Made by a program: the position numbers and the translations under genes | The notes under the pieces: generated by a model | The model's database searches: none | What the model was told of the DNA's origin: nothing | Seen by the model: the letters and a program-made list of their open reading frames with translations, nothing else | Origin: Streptantibioticus_A sp037034305 | GTDB lineage: Bacteria; Actinomycetota; Actinomycetes; Streptomycetales; Streptomycetaceae | DNA: 64,000 nt | Direction: 5' to 3' | Assembly: GCA_037034305.1 (NCBI GenBank) | Contig: JBAGJY010000026.1 | Location: 1-64,000 of the forward strand | Part shown: in pieces, positions 1-9,584 of the stretch | How the letters are laid out: every line of letters begins with the position of its first letter | How positions within the stretch are numbered: position 1 is the first letter of the stretch

Positions 1-147
1 GAGTGCTGCGCTCGGAGTGCGGCGACGTGCCGCCGGGCGTTGGCGGCACCAGCGCGACCGGTCGCGCGGTTCCCCCCGTGCCTTCGGCTCCGGTGTGTCC
101 TGCGTCTGCTCCTGTCACCGGTACTGCGACCCCTGGTGGGCAAGCCG

Positions 148-1794
148 TCACCCCGCGCTGGCGAGCGCGGCCGACACCAGGGACTCAGCCTCCTCCTGGA
201 CCTGGGTGAGGTGGTCGGGGCCGAGGAAGGACTCGGCGTAGATCTTGTACACGTCCTCGGTGCCCGAAGGGCGGGCCGCGAACCAGGCGTTGGGCGTGCA
301 CACCTTGATGCCGCCGATCGGGGCCGCGTTGCCGGGCGCCTGGGTGAGGACGGAGCTGATGCGCTCTCCGGCGAGCGTGTCGGTGGTGACCTGCTCCGGC
401 GAGAGCCTGGCGAGGACCGCCTTGTCGGCCTTGCTGGCGGGCGCGTCGGTGCGCGCGTAAGCCGGTTCGCCGAAGCGGTCGGTGAGGGCGTGGTAGTGCC
501 AGGACGGGGACCTGCCGGTCACGGCGATGATCTCGCAGGCGAGCAGCGCGAGGACGATGCCGTCCTTGTCGGTGGTCCACACGGATCCGTCACGCCGCAA
601 GAAGGACGCCCCGGCCGACTCCTCACCGCCGAAGCCGAGTGTTCCGGCCAGCAGCCCGTCCACGAACCACTTGAAGCCGACGGGCACTTCGACCAGTTGC
701 CGCCCCAACTCGGCCGCCACCCGGTCGATCAAGCCGGACGACACCAGCGTCTTGCCGACTCCGGCGGTGCGCGGCCACTGCTCGCGGTGCGTGAACAGAT
801 AGGAGACGGCCACCGCGAGGTAGTGGTTGGGGTTCATCAGGCCGCCGTCGGGAGTGACGATGCCGTGCCGGTCGGCGTCGGCGTCGTTCCCGGTGGCCAC
901 CTGGTACTTGTCGCGCTGGGCGATCAACGAGGCCATCGCGTACGGCGAGGAGCAGTCCATGCGGATCCGGCCGTCCCAGTCCAGCGTCATGAAGCGCCAG
1001 GTGGGATCGGTCAGCGGATTGACCACCGTCAGGTCGAGCCGGTGCTGTTCGGCGATCCGCTCCCAGTAGGCGACCGACGCGCCGCCCATCGGATCCGCGC
1101 CGATGCGCAGTCCCCGCGAGCGCACCGCGTCCAGGTCGACCACGCTGGGCAGATCCTCGGCGTAGCGTCCCAGGAAGTCGTACCGCCCGGTGGTCGGCGC
1201 CGCCAGCGCGCGGGCGTACGGCAGCCGCCGTACGTCCTTGAGGCCGTGGGCGATGAGTTCGTTGGCGCGTTCCTGGATCCACGAGGTGGCCGCCGAGTCC
1301 GCGGGGCCGCCGTTGGGCGGGTTGTACTTGAAGCCGCCGTCGGAGGGCGGGTTGTGCGACGGGGTGACCACCACGCCGTCCGAAAGACCGCTGGCCCGGC
1401 CCCGGTTGTGGGTGAGGACGGCGTGTGAGACGGCGGGCGTCGGGGTGTACCCGTCGGCGCTGTCGACGAGCACGGTGACGTCGTTGGCGGCGAAGACCTC
1501 GAGGGCGGTCACCCGCGCTGGCTCGGACAGCGCGTGGGTGTCGGCACCGAGGAACAGCGGGCCGTCGGTGCCCTGTCTGGCCCGGAAGTCGCAGATCGCC
1601 TGGCTGGTGGCCGAGATGTGGTCCTCGTTGAACGCCGTGGCCAGCGACGAGCCCCGGTGCCCGGAGGTGCCGAAGGCCACGCGCTGGGCCGGGTCGGCGG
1701 GATCGGGACGCAGTGCGTAGTACGCGGTGACCAGCCGGGCGACATCGACCAGGTCGGATGGCTGTGCGGGCCGTCCCGCTCGTTCGTGCGGCAT
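148..1794 (-). CDS. pgm: Phosphoglucomutase (alpha-D-glucose phosphate-specific)
   Basis: Interconverts glucose-1-phosphate and glucose-6-phosphate, linking glycogen/trehalose and cell-wall sugar supply with glycolysis in the cytoplasm. The 548-residue protein has the phosphoserine loop TPSHNPP, the metal-binding loop DADADRHG and a C-terminal phosphate-binding region (RPSGTEDVYKIY). Its length matches bacterial Pgm of about 546 residues. An upstream extension is open, but the ATG at 1794 is preferred because GGAGGAG lies 6 nt ahead of it and family homology begins there. It is transcribed alone, downstream of and in the same direction as the GNAT/AAA+ gene. The family assignment is secure. 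Confidence 0.96.
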   Translation of the reverse strand: MPHERAGRPAQPSDLVDVARLVTAYYALRPDPADPAQRVAFGTSGHRGSSLATAFNEDHISATSQAICDFRARQGTDGPLFLGADTHALSEPARVTALEVFAANDVTVLVDSADGYTPTPAVSHAVLTHNRGRASGLSDGVVVTPSHNPPSDGGFKYNPPNGGPADSAATSWIQERANELIAHGLKDVRRLPYARALAAPTTGRYDFLGRYAEDLPSVVDLDAVRSRGLRIGADPMGGASVAYWERIAEQHRLDLTVVNPLTDPTWRFMTLDWDGRIRMDCSSPYAMASLIAQRDKYQVATGNDADADRHGIVTPDGGLMNPNHYLAVAVSYLFTHREQWPRTAGVGKTLVSSGLIDRVAAELGRQLVEVPVGFKWFVDGLLAGTLGFGGEESAGASFLRRDGSVWTTDKDGIVLALLACEIIAVTGRSPSWHYHALTDRFGEPAYARTDAPASKADKAVLARLSPEQVTTDTLAGERISSVLTQAPGNAAPIGGIKVCTPNAWFAARPSGTEDVYKIYAESFLGPDHLTQVQEEAESLVSAALASAG

Positions 1795-1943
1795 CCAGCG
1801 CTCCTCCAGATCCGGTCCGGACATGTCATTTTTCCGGACGTCTGACTTCAGGGTCCGCTTCGACACGGGGCGCTGGCGAGAGCGGGTTTCAGGCCTGTCC
1901 CGGACGCGGCCGCCCGCCCCGGATCGGCCCCCGCGGGCGCACC

Positions 1944-3230
1944 TCACACCCGGGCGGCCGCCCTGAGATCACGGTCGAAGGCGCGGATGTCGTCCTCGGT
2001 GAGCGACGTACGGGTGTCGGCGATGGCCCGCAGGTAGTCGCCGGTGAGTTGGCTCGGCGTCGGTGCCTGCCGTGGGTCCTCGGCCAGGTGCCGCTCGAAG
2101 GCGGTCTGCGCGGCGGTGCGCGCGGCGTACTCGATGTCGGCGGGGGTGAAGCGGTCACTGGCCTCGACCAGCGCGTCCAGGTCGACGTCGGCCGCCCGGT
2201 CCGGCCCGATGTAGCGGATCCAGATGGCCCGGCGGGCCTCGGCGTCCGGTGGCCCCACCGGGATCAGGTAGTCGAAGCGTCCGGGCCGCAGGAAGGCCGG
2301 GTCCAGCGAACGCACCGCGTTGGTCGCGCAGATCAGCAGTCTGCGTTCGCCGCGTCTGAACTGCGGGATGAGCTTGAGGAGTTCGTTGGTCACCCGGTGC
2401 GCGAGGGTAGTGGGATCGTGCCGCTGTGAGGCGATCTCCTCCGCCTCGTCGAAGAACAGCACCAGCTGCCGCAAGTGCTCCACGCGCGAGAAGAGTTGCC
2501 GCAGCCCGTCGGCCACCCCGTGGGCGTCCTCGGCGAGTTGGTAGGGAAGCACCTCGATGAACGGCCAGCGCAGCCGCGAGGCCACCGCCCGCGCGAAGGT
2601 GGTCTTGCCGGTGCCGGGCGGCCCGAACAGCACCACGGCCCGCGGCGGCACCAGGCGGTACTGCCGCGCTACGTCCGGATGCTCCAGCGGCAGCACCAGC
2701 CGCCGCTCGATCAGCGCCTTCTCCGCGGACATCCCCGCGATGCCGTCCCACAGCCCGTCCCGCGGCACCGCGCCACCGAGCTGGTCGAGGATGGTGGCCT
2801 CCGCCGATTCCGCGGCCAGCAGCTTCTCGAAGTACGTCAGATCGGGGCGACCGGTGTAGCCGGAGCGGACGAAGGCATGCTCGCCGACCTCACCTGGCGG
2901 CAGCAGCGCCCCGATGCGGCGCACCCCCGACTGCGCCAGCGGGTCCTCAAGGGCGGCCAGCAGCGCCGACCCGATGCCGTGCCGCCGCCATTCACGGGCC
3001 ACCGCCAGCCGCAGCACCCAGCCCCGCTCCTGCGCCGTGGCGCAGACCGCGGCCCCGACGACGCGGTCGCCCACCACGGCCGCCACGGCGGGTGCGCCCA
3101 TCCGCAGCGCGCTCACCACCTCGGCGAGGCTCACCGCGGGGTCAGCGGTGGTTTCGCGCGACTCCTCCCAGATGCGCACCACCTGGTCCAGGTCGCCTTC
3201 CTCCAGGCTCCGAAGCCGCCAGGGCGTCAT
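1944..3230 (-). CDS. GNAT acetyltransferase-AAA+ ATPase fusion protein
   Basis: A 428-residue two-domain protein. Residues about 1-140 read as a GNAT N-acetyltransferase with the acetyl-CoA loop REWRRHGIGSALL. Residues about 165-400 are an AAA+ ATPase with Walker A GPPGTGKTTFA, Walker B LVLFFDEAEE, an ATN sensor-1 motif and an LRPGRFD arginine-finger/sensor region of the FtsH/CDC48 type. No protease motif is present, so it is not FtsH. It may remodel a protein or complex that the GNAT part acetylates, but no substrate is evident. The ATG at 3230 follows GGGAGGTGAG. The domain identification is strong; the cellular role is unknown. Confidence 0.85.
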   Translation of the reverse strand: MTPWRLRSLEEGDLDQVVRIWEESRETTADPAVSLAEVVSALRMGAPAVAAVVGDRVVGAAVCATAQERGWVLRLAVAREWRRHGIGSALLAALEDPLAQSGVRRIGALLPPGEVGEHAFVRSGYTGRPDLTYFEKLLAAESAEATILDQLGGAVPRDGLWDGIAGMSAEKALIERRLVLPLEHPDVARQYRLVPPRAVVLFGPPGTGKTTFARAVASRLRWPFIEVLPYQLAEDAHGVADGLRQLFSRVEHLRQLVLFFDEAEEIASQRHDPTTLAHRVTNELLKLIPQFRRGERRLLICATNAVRSLDPAFLRPGRFDYLIPVGPPDAEARRAIWIRYIGPDRAADVDLDALVEASDRFTPADIEYAARTAAQTAFERHLAEDPRQAPTPSQLTGDYLRAIADTRTSLTEDDIRAFDRDLRAAARV

Positions 3231-3350
3231 TCGCGCTCACCTCCCGGCCATTTTCCTCCACGTCACGTCCGCTGGCCTGCTGTGCGCCGGTGCCGGTCGG
3301 CGCCGGAAAATGCCGCGCGGTCGTGGAAGCCGCTGCACTAGCCTCCGGCC

Positions 3351-4613
3351 ATGGCCGAACTCGCCGATGACAGGCCTGCGTCGGGCCAACCCCGTCCCCT
3401 GTGGCGCGACCGTGACTTCAGCGTCTTCTGGGCCGCTCAGACACTCTCGGTCGTCGGCGACTCCTTCGCGCTGATCGCCCTGCCGCTGCTGGTGTTGCGG
3501 GCGACGGGATCGGTGGCGCAGATGGGGCTGCTGACGGCTGTGGCCGGTGCGGCGTCCGTTGCCGCCGGAGTCTTCGCCGGGGTCGTGGTGGACCGGCTGG
3601 ACCGCAGGATGTTGCTGGTCGCCTGCGACCTCGCCCGTCTGGTGCTCTACGGGCTGGTGCCGCTGGCCTGGGCGTTCGGCCCGCGTGTCTGGCTGCTGTA
3701 CGTGGTGCTGCCGCTGGGCGAGGCGGTCGGGATGCTGTTCTCCGTCACCTATGTCACGGCGGTACGGGCGCTCGTCCCCGGACCCCGCATCACACAGGCC
3801 AACGGCAGGCTGAACGCCACCGCGGCGGCGGCCGGAGTCGTCGGCCCGGTGTTCGCGGGCGTGGTCGCCGCGCGCTTCGGCCCGGCCGCGGCGGTCGGCG
3901 TGGACGCGGCGAGCTTCGGGGTGTCGGCGGCCTGCGTGAGCTTCGTACGGTTCCGCGGCCGGACCGGGCCGGACGAGCGGACCGGCGGCGGATCGCCGTG
4001 GCGGGAGCTGCTGGCCGGAGCGGCGTTCCTGCGGCGGCACCCGGTGCTGCGCACCCTGACCGTGCTGCTGTCGGTGTTCTGCTTCCTCACGCTCGGCCTG
4101 AACGATCTGATCGTCTACCACCTCAAGCACGATCTCGGCCAGGGCGATGGCGCCGTGGGCACCGTCTTCGCGCTCGGCGCGGTGGGCACGGTCACTGGTG
4201 CGCTGCTCGTGGCCCCGATCCGCCGCGGGCTGGGCTTCGGGATGACGTGGATCGGCGGTGTGGCGGTGTGCGGGCTGGCGCTGGCGGGCATCGGCGCGGC
4301 GGCCAGCGTGCCGGTGATCGGGGCGCTGGCCGCCGGGTTCCTGGGGTGTCTCAGTGTGGCCGGGACGTGCTCCATGTCCCTGCGGCAGGAAGTGACCCCG
4401 GACCATCTGCTGGGCCGGGTCACCTCGGCGTTCTGGACCATCCACTTCTCGGCGGCCCCGGTGGGCGCAGCCGCCCTCACCTGGGCCGCGCAGCGCTGGG
4501 GTACGGCGGCGGTGTGCCTGGTCGCCGGGGTGTGCTGTCTGGTCACCGCGGTGCTGGCGCTGTTCACCCCGGTCCGCGCGCCGCGTCCGGAGCGTTCGGG
4601 CGACCCGGCCTGA
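3351..4613 (+). CDS. MFS transporter (EntS/MFS_3-like exporter)
   Basis: A 420-residue integral membrane protein with about 12 hydrophobic segments and the N-terminal pattern FWAAQTLSVVGDSF followed by a DRLDRR cytoplasmic loop, typical of the EntS/MFS_3 drug and siderophore exporter group. The substrate is not predictable. There is no clear Shine-Dalgarno sequence. TAGCCT ends 6 nt before the ATG, so the mRNA may be leaderless. It is divergent from the GNAT/AAA+ gene and upstream of the iron importer, so a role in siderophore export is possible but only inferred from position. Confidence 0.85.
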   Translation: MAELADDRPASGQPRPLWRDRDFSVFWAAQTLSVVGDSFALIALPLLVLRATGSVAQMGLLTAVAGAASVAAGVFAGVVVDRLDRRMLLVACDLARLVLYGLVPLAWAFGPRVWLLYVVLPLGEAVGMLFSVTYVTAVRALVPGPRITQANGRLNATAAAAGVVGPVFAGVVAARFGPAAAVGVDAASFGVSAACVSFVRFRGRTGPDERTGGGSPWRELLAGAAFLRRHPVLRTLTVLLSVFCFLTLGLNDLIVYHLKHDLGQGDGAVGTVFALGAVGTVTGALLVAPIRRGLGFGMTWIGGVAVCGLALAGIGAAASVPVIGALAAGFLGCLSVAGTCSMSLRQEVTPDHLLGRVTSAFWTIHFSAAPVGAAALTWAAQRWGTAAVCLVAGVCCLVTAVLALFTPVRAPRPERSGDPA

Positions 4614-4771
4614 CCGGTTGCCGCCAGGGCGTCACGCTTCCATCACGGTTGGGGGCGGTGACGGTGGTGGGAGGGTCATGGGGTGGTCAAAAATCGCTCC
4701 CCAAAACCGGGCGAACAGTTGCTTTTGGGTTGGGCGATGGCAGGAAACCGCCGCCCGGCTGGTGTGCAGCC

Positions 4772-4798
4772 AAGGTTTACCTAAGTAAGGTACGCCTT
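4772..4798. promoter_or_regulatory. Putative iron box (DtxR/IdeR-DmdR type) upstream of the iron importer
   Basis: A cluster of AGGT/ACCT half-sites lies about 120-150 nt before the importer. It includes the near-palindrome TACCTAAGTAAGGTA (4778-4792, 6 of 7 arm bases paired) flanked by AAGG at 4772 and CCTT at 4795. DtxR-family iron repressors bind AGGTTAG-type inverted repeats, and the downstream genes are iron transporters. TAAGGT at 4786 could serve as a -10 element. The match to the canonical 19-bp box is imperfect. Confidence 0.4.
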
Positions 4799-4919
4799 GC
4801 TTTGTTGGTCGGGTGTGTGCCGGGCGGGCGGGGAAGTCCGTGAAAGCGGTTCGGGCCGCGGCACAGGCCCAGGCGGTGCGTCAGCGGACGGATCGCTTGT
4901 GTCTCACTTCGGAGGGTCC

Positions 4920-5993
4920 ATGCCTGTCGTTGTTCCACGGCCCGCGCGCCGGACCATGGCGCTACTGGTGACGGTCGCGGCGTCGGCGCTGGTGCTGACG
5001 GCGTGCGGCGGTTCGACGACGTCGGGCGGCTCCTCGTCCGCGTCGGGCGGCTCGCTCAAGGGCCAGTCGATCACCCTGTACAGCGGCCAGCACCAGCAGA
5101 CCGTGGACGCGCTGGTGAAGGACTTCGAGTCGCGCACCGGTGTGAAGGTCAACGTCCGCTCCGGCGACGAGGCCGAGTTGGCCAACCAGATCCTCCAGGA
5201 GGGCCCCGCCTCACCGGCCGACGTGTTCTTCGCGGAGAACCCGCCCGCGCTGACCACGCTGGAGGAGAAGGGCCTGCTGGGCAAGGTCGACTCCAGCACC
5301 CTGGCCGCCGTGCCGTCCGGTGACAGCTCGGCCAGGGGAGACTGGGTCGGCGTCTCCGCCCGCGAGGCGGTGTTCGCCTTCAACACCGGCAAGTTGTCCG
5401 CCGCACAGGCCCCCGCCTCGGTGAAGGACCTTTCCTCGGCGGCCTGGAAGGGCAAGCTGGGCGTGGCGCCCAGCGAGACCGACTTCTCCCCGATCGTCAC
5501 CAGGATGATCAAGGCCGATGGCGAGGCCGCCACCAAGTCCTGGCTGGAAGGCCTCAAGGCCAACGCCAAGGTCTACGACAGCAACGAGGACCTGGTCGCC
5601 GCCATCAACCGCGGTGAGATCGAGGGCGGCGTCCTCGACCACTACTACTGGTACCGGCTGCGGGACGAACAGGGCACGTCGGGCATGCACAGCGCGCTCG
5701 GCTACTTCAAGCAGGGCGATCCCGGCTCGATGGTGGACGTCTCCGGCGCCGGGATCCTGGCCCACGGCAAACACCAGGCCGCGGCCCAGGCGTTCCTGGC
5801 CTACCTGACCAGCAGGCCCGCGCAAACGATCATCGCCACCTCGCACAGCTACGAGTACCCGCTGGCCGCCGGAGTGCAGAACACCAAGGTCAGCCGTCCG
5901 CTCAAGGACGCCGGAGCGGTGGTACCGGCCAGCGACCTCGGTGACGGCAAGCAGGCACTGCAACTGCTGCAGAGCGTGGGCCTGTTGTCGTGA
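4920..5993 (+). CDS. Iron ABC transporter substrate-binding lipoprotein
   Basis: Captures ferric iron outside the membrane and delivers it to the permease encoded next. The 357-residue precursor has a twin-arginine-containing basic N-terminus, a hydrophobic stretch and the lipobox LTAC|GG, then a Ser/Gly-rich linker, so it should be a lipid-anchored lipoprotein. The body is a family-1 solute-binding fold, and the DHYYWY segment matches the adjacent tyrosine iron ligands of FbpA/FutA proteins. The ATG at 4920 follows GGAGGG; an in-frame extension upstream has no ribosome site. Its stop overlaps the permease start (GTGA). Confidence 0.92.
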   Translation: MPVVVPRPARRTMALLVTVAASALVLTACGGSTTSGGSSSASGGSLKGQSITLYSGQHQQTVDALVKDFESRTGVKVNVRSGDEAELANQILQEGPASPADVFFAENPPALTTLEEKGLLGKVDSSTLAAVPSGDSSARGDWVGVSAREAVFAFNTGKLSAAQAPASVKDLSSAAWKGKLGVAPSETDFSPIVTRMIKADGEAATKSWLEGLKANAKVYDSNEDLVAAINRGEIEGGVLDHYYWYRLRDEQGTSGMHSALGYFKQGDPGSMVDVSGAGILAHGKHQAAAQAFLAYLTSRPAQTIIATSHSYEYPLAAGVQNTKVSRPLKDAGAVVPASDLGDGKQALQLLQSVGLLS

Positions 5994-7564
5994 CCACCCA
6001 GCGTTCCCTGACGCGACCGAACCTGCCACCGGTGTTCCGCTGGCAGGCGGGCCGTGCGCTACCGGCGGTGGCCGGGCTGGTCGCGCTGCTGGTGGCCTGC
6101 CCCCTGGGGTTCCTCGCCCTGCAGGCCGGGCAGTCCGGCTGGGCCACGGCGGCCCGCCTGCTGCGACGCCCGCTGATCGGCACTCTGTTGTGGCACACCG
6201 TCTCGCTGACGGTACTGGTCACCGCCGCCACACTCGTCCTGGGCTTCGGCGCCGCCTACCTGGTGGAGCGCACCGACCTGCCCGGCCGCCGGGCCTGGAC
6301 CGTGGCCCTGGCGATGCCGCTGGCCGTGCCGGAGTTCGTGCACGGCTACTGCTGGGTCTCGCTGTTCCCGTCCGTACAGGGCTACTGGGGCGCGGCGCTG
6401 GTGATGAGCTCCTCGCTGTACCCCCTGGTGTTCCTGCCGGTGGCCGCCACCTTGCGGCGCAGCGACGCCGCAGCCGAGGAGGTGGCGCGCAGCCTGGGAC
6501 ACGGCCGGATGGCGACCCTGTGGCGGGTGACACTGCCGCAGACCAGGCCCGCGCTGGCGGGTGGCGCGCTGCTGGTGTCGCTGTATCTGCTGGGCGAGTA
6601 CGGGGCGTTCGCGATGCTCCGGTTCACCACCTTCGCCACCGCCATCTACACCGAGTACGAGACGGCGTTCGACACCGAGTCCGCGAGCGTACTGACCCTG
6701 GTGCTGGTCGCCCTGGCACTGCTGGTGGTCACCCTCGACGCGCGCGCCGCGCGCCGTGGCCGCGTGGTGCGCGAGGGCGGCACCGCACGCCCCTGCGCCC
6801 CGCAGCCGCTCGGCCGCTGGAAGGCGTCCGCGACGGCGGCACTGGCCGCGGTCATCACGGTGACGCTCGGCGTGCCGGTGTACGCGCTGGTCTACTGGAC
6901 GGTGCGCGGCAACTCCTCCACGCTTCCGTCCACTTCGATCCTGTCGGCCACCGCCGCGACACTGGGCTACGCCCTGGCCGCGGCCACCGCGGCCACCGCC
7001 GCCGCGGTGCCGGTGGCGCTGTACGCCTGGCGCCGGGCGACCAGGCTGGCCCGCGCCGTGGAACGTGCCGTCTACCTGACCAGGGCGCTGCCCGGCATCG
7101 CGGTGGCGCTGGCCGTGGTCTTCTTCGCCATCCGCTACGTACCGGCCGTCTACCAGCAGCCGCCGATGCTGGTCGCCGGATACGCGGTGCTGTTCTTCCC
7201 GCTGGCGCTGACCGCGGTACGGGCCTCGCTCGCCCAGGTGCCGCACGGCGTCGAGGACGCCGCACGCTCCCTGGGGGTGCGCCCGCTGGCGGTACTCGCC
7301 CGGGTGACGCTGCCGCTGATCCTGCCCGGCCTCGGCGCCGCCTTCGCCATGGTGGCGCTCACCGCCAGCACCGAACTGACCGCCACGCTGCTGCTGCGGC
7401 CGACCGGAACCGAGACGCTGGCCACCCAGTTCTGGGCCTACACCACCGATCTGTCCTGGGGCGCCGCCGCCCCGTACGCCGCCGTGATGACCGCCCTGTC
7501 CATCCCGGCCGTCGTACTGCTCACCCGCCGCACCCTCGGCACCCCGCGAACCCGAAAGGCGTGA
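5990..7564 (+). CDS. Iron ABC transporter permease, two fused permease domains
   Basis: A 524-residue inner-membrane protein carrying two BPD_transp_1 halves (about residues 50-260 and 310-520) with roughly 12 membrane segments. Each half has an EAA-type loop (EEVARSLGHG and VEDAARSLGV) that contacts the ATPase. This duplicated layout is usual for FbpB/SfuB/ThiP permeases. The GTG start overlaps the stop of the binding-protein gene by 4 nt, implying translational coupling, and the ATPase gene starts 1 nt after its stop. With the binding protein and ATPase it forms a complete importer; iron specificity comes from the binding protein. Confidence 0.92.
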   Translation: MTTQRSLTRPNLPPVFRWQAGRALPAVAGLVALLVACPLGFLALQAGQSGWATAARLLRRPLIGTLLWHTVSLTVLVTAATLVLGFGAAYLVERTDLPGRRAWTVALAMPLAVPEFVHGYCWVSLFPSVQGYWGAALVMSSSLYPLVFLPVAATLRRSDAAAEEVARSLGHGRMATLWRVTLPQTRPALAGGALLVSLYLLGEYGAFAMLRFTTFATAIYTEYETAFDTESASVLTLVLVALALLVVTLDARAARRGRVVREGGTARPCAPQPLGRWKASATAALAAVITVTLGVPVYALVYWTVRGNSSTLPSTSILSATAATLGYALAAATAATAAAVPVALYAWRRATRLARAVERAVYLTRALPGIAVALAVVFFAIRYVPAVYQQPPMLVAGYAVLFFPLALTAVRASLAQVPHGVEDAARSLGVRPLAVLARVTLPLILPGLGAAFAMVALTASTELTATLLLRPTGTETLATQFWAYTTDLSWGAAAPYAAVMTALSIPAVVLLTRRTLGTPRTRKA

Positions 7565-7565
7565 G

Positions 7566-8636
7566 ATGAGCGGCCTGTCGATCAGCGACCTGCACGCGGC
7601 ACACGGCCGCACCACCGTGCTGCGCGACCTCGAACTGACCGTGCCCAACGGCGCGTTGGCCTGCGTACTGGGACCCTCCGGCTGCGGCAAGAGCACCCTG
7701 CTGCGGATCATCGCGGGCTTCCATCAGCCCGCCAGCGGCACGGTCACCGTGGGCGAGCGCACCCTCAACGACGACCGCACCCGTATCCCCGCCGAACGCC
7801 GCCGCATCGGCTACGTGCCACAGGACGGCGCCCTCTTCCCACACCTGACCGTCGCCGCCAACATCGGCTTCGGGCTGCCCCGCGCCGAACGCCGGGAGCG
7901 GGTGGCCGAGATGCTCGACCTCGTCGGCCTCAACGGCCTCGCCGACCGGCACCCGCACCAGCTCTCCGGCGGCCAGCAGCAACGCATCGCGCTCGCGCGC
8001 GCGCTCGCCCCCCGGCCCGAACTGCTGTTGCTGGACGAGCCGTTCGCCGCCCTGGACGCCGCGCTGCGCACCGAACTGCGCAGTGAGGTCGCCAGCACGC
8101 TGCGCCGCGCGGGCGCCACCGCGGTCCTGGTCACCCACGACGTCGACGAAGCCCTTGCCTTCGCCGACGTCATCGCCGTGATGCGGGACGGCCGCATCAT
8201 CCAGGCGGACGCCCCGCACACCCTCTACCACCGACCCGCCGACACCGGGGTGGCCCGCACCCTCGGCGAAGCCAACCTGATCCCGGCCAAACTCTGCGCC
8301 GACCACGCCATCACCGCGTTCGGCGAACTCCCGCTGACCGGCGGCGACTTCGACGCCACACAGGACGCCGTCGTACTGCTGCGCCCTCAGCAGCTCCGGC
8401 TGTCCACCGCCTCCGGCCCGCACACCATCGAGGCCCGGGTCATCGACCGCGGCTTCCGCGGCCACGACTACCGCCTGGAACTGGCGCCGGCCGCCGGTCA
8501 CGAACTGCCCACCCCCCTCATCGCCTACACGACCGCCGACACCCCGCCACCCGCCGACCAGACGCTGTACATCACGGCACACGGCACGGCGCATCCCCTC
8601 GCTTGTGAACCCGAGGCCGTCACGGCCACCGTGTAG
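7566..8636 (+). CDS. Iron ABC transporter ATP-binding protein
   Basis: The 356-residue ATPase of the importer. Walker A is GPSGCGKST, the signature is LSGGQQQR, Walker B is LLLLDEP, and the switch histidine is in LVTHDVDEA. About 110 C-terminal residues form a TOBE-like regulatory domain, as in FbpC/PotA-type subunits. It is the last gene of a tightly packed three-gene operon (one base after the permease stop) controlled from the region around 4772-4798. Confidence 0.93.
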   Translation: MSGLSISDLHAAHGRTTVLRDLELTVPNGALACVLGPSGCGKSTLLRIIAGFHQPASGTVTVGERTLNDDRTRIPAERRRIGYVPQDGALFPHLTVAANIGFGLPRAERRERVAEMLDLVGLNGLADRHPHQLSGGQQQRIALARALAPRPELLLLDEPFAALDAALRTELRSEVASTLRRAGATAVLVTHDVDEALAFADVIAVMRDGRIIQADAPHTLYHRPADTGVARTLGEANLIPAKLCADHAITAFGELPLTGGDFDATQDAVVLLRPQQLRLSTASGPHTIEARVIDRGFRGHDYRLELAPAAGHELPTPLIAYTTADTPPPADQTLYITAHGTAHPLACEPEAVTATV

Positions 8637-8774
8637 GCGTACACCGCACGGGCGTCGCGGTACGCCGCGGCCCCGGCTCGTCACCCTCGGGGCGGCGGGC
8701 CGGGACGCGGCGCGTGCCGAATCAGCTGACCTGCGATGTTCCCCCGAGCGGGACGCCGTCCGGGGCTGCGGCCG

Positions 8775-9188
8775 CTATCGTCTGGGGCTGGCGAGGCGGG
8801 TGCCCGACCAGTCCTTGCCGACACTGACGGACGTCGTCTGGGACAGGCCCGCGGTCCGGGCGCCGTCGCTGACGTCGCTGGGCTCGACGTATCCGTCGCG
8901 ACCCGTCTTCGGAGTGAGCAGCCAGATGACGCCACCCTCTTCGAGCAGGCCGATGGAGTCCACCAGGGCGTCGGTGAGGTCACCGTCCCCTTCGCGGAAC
9001 CACAACAGCACGACATCGGCGACGTCGTCGTAGTCCTCGTCGACCAGGTCCCGGCCGATGAGGGCCTCGATCCCCTCACGCAGATCATGGTCGACGTCCT
9101 CGTCGTACCCGATCTCCTGGACGACCTGCCCCGGCTCGAAACCCAACCGGGCCGCGGGATTGGCCCGCCCGTCCGCTGATTCCGTCAT
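8775..9188 (-). CDS. DUF3052 family protein
   Basis: A 137-residue acidic cytoplasmic protein without membrane segments. The sequence (AARLGFEPGQVVQEIGYDED, a DDVADVVLLWFREGDGDL core and a basic C-terminus) matches the actinobacterial DUF3052 family, whose function is unknown. The ATG at 9188 has GAAGGGA about 6 nt upstream. It is a single gene convergent with the iron operon. Confidence 0.88.
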   Translation of the reverse strand: MTESADGRANPAARLGFEPGQVVQEIGYDEDVDHDLREGIEALIGRDLVDEDYDDVADVVLLWFREGDGDLTDALVDSIGLLEEGGVIWLLTPKTGRDGYVEPSDVSDGARTAGLSQTTSVSVGKDWSGTRLASPRR

Positions 9189-9584
9189 CGCAGTCCCTTC
9201 GCGCGGGACGCGCCCGCGCCCCTTCCTGACATCCCATCAGGCCTGCCCCGATCCCGCGGCCCCCGGGAACGCGGACGGTGCTCCCGCCACCAGCGCCCTG
9301 CCGTGACCATGCTCACCGCCGCCCCGACGCCCCAACGCCCCGTCCACACAACGGCGTTCACCCGCAACCCCTCAGCTCGTGACAACTGCTGGGGGATCCT
9401 GCCAGGCCCGCTGGTAGCCGGAACGTCTCTCCAAACGCGATTCCCTCCAAGGGATGACCACCGGACGCGGCGCAACGGGGCCGGGCGATCCCGGCCGCCC
9501 GGAGCACGGCGCGCCCGGCCGCCGCGGCGACCACCGTGCCGCGGTGACCGGTTCGCTCGACGGTGCCAGCGGCCGAAGCCCCGC
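9189..9584. other. Gene-free interval
   Basis: About 400 bases between the DUF3052 gene and the next small gene. Open frames exist on both strands but have arginine-rich, low-complexity translations typical of GC-rich non-coding DNA. No RNA structure or repeat was recognised. Confidence 0.5.
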
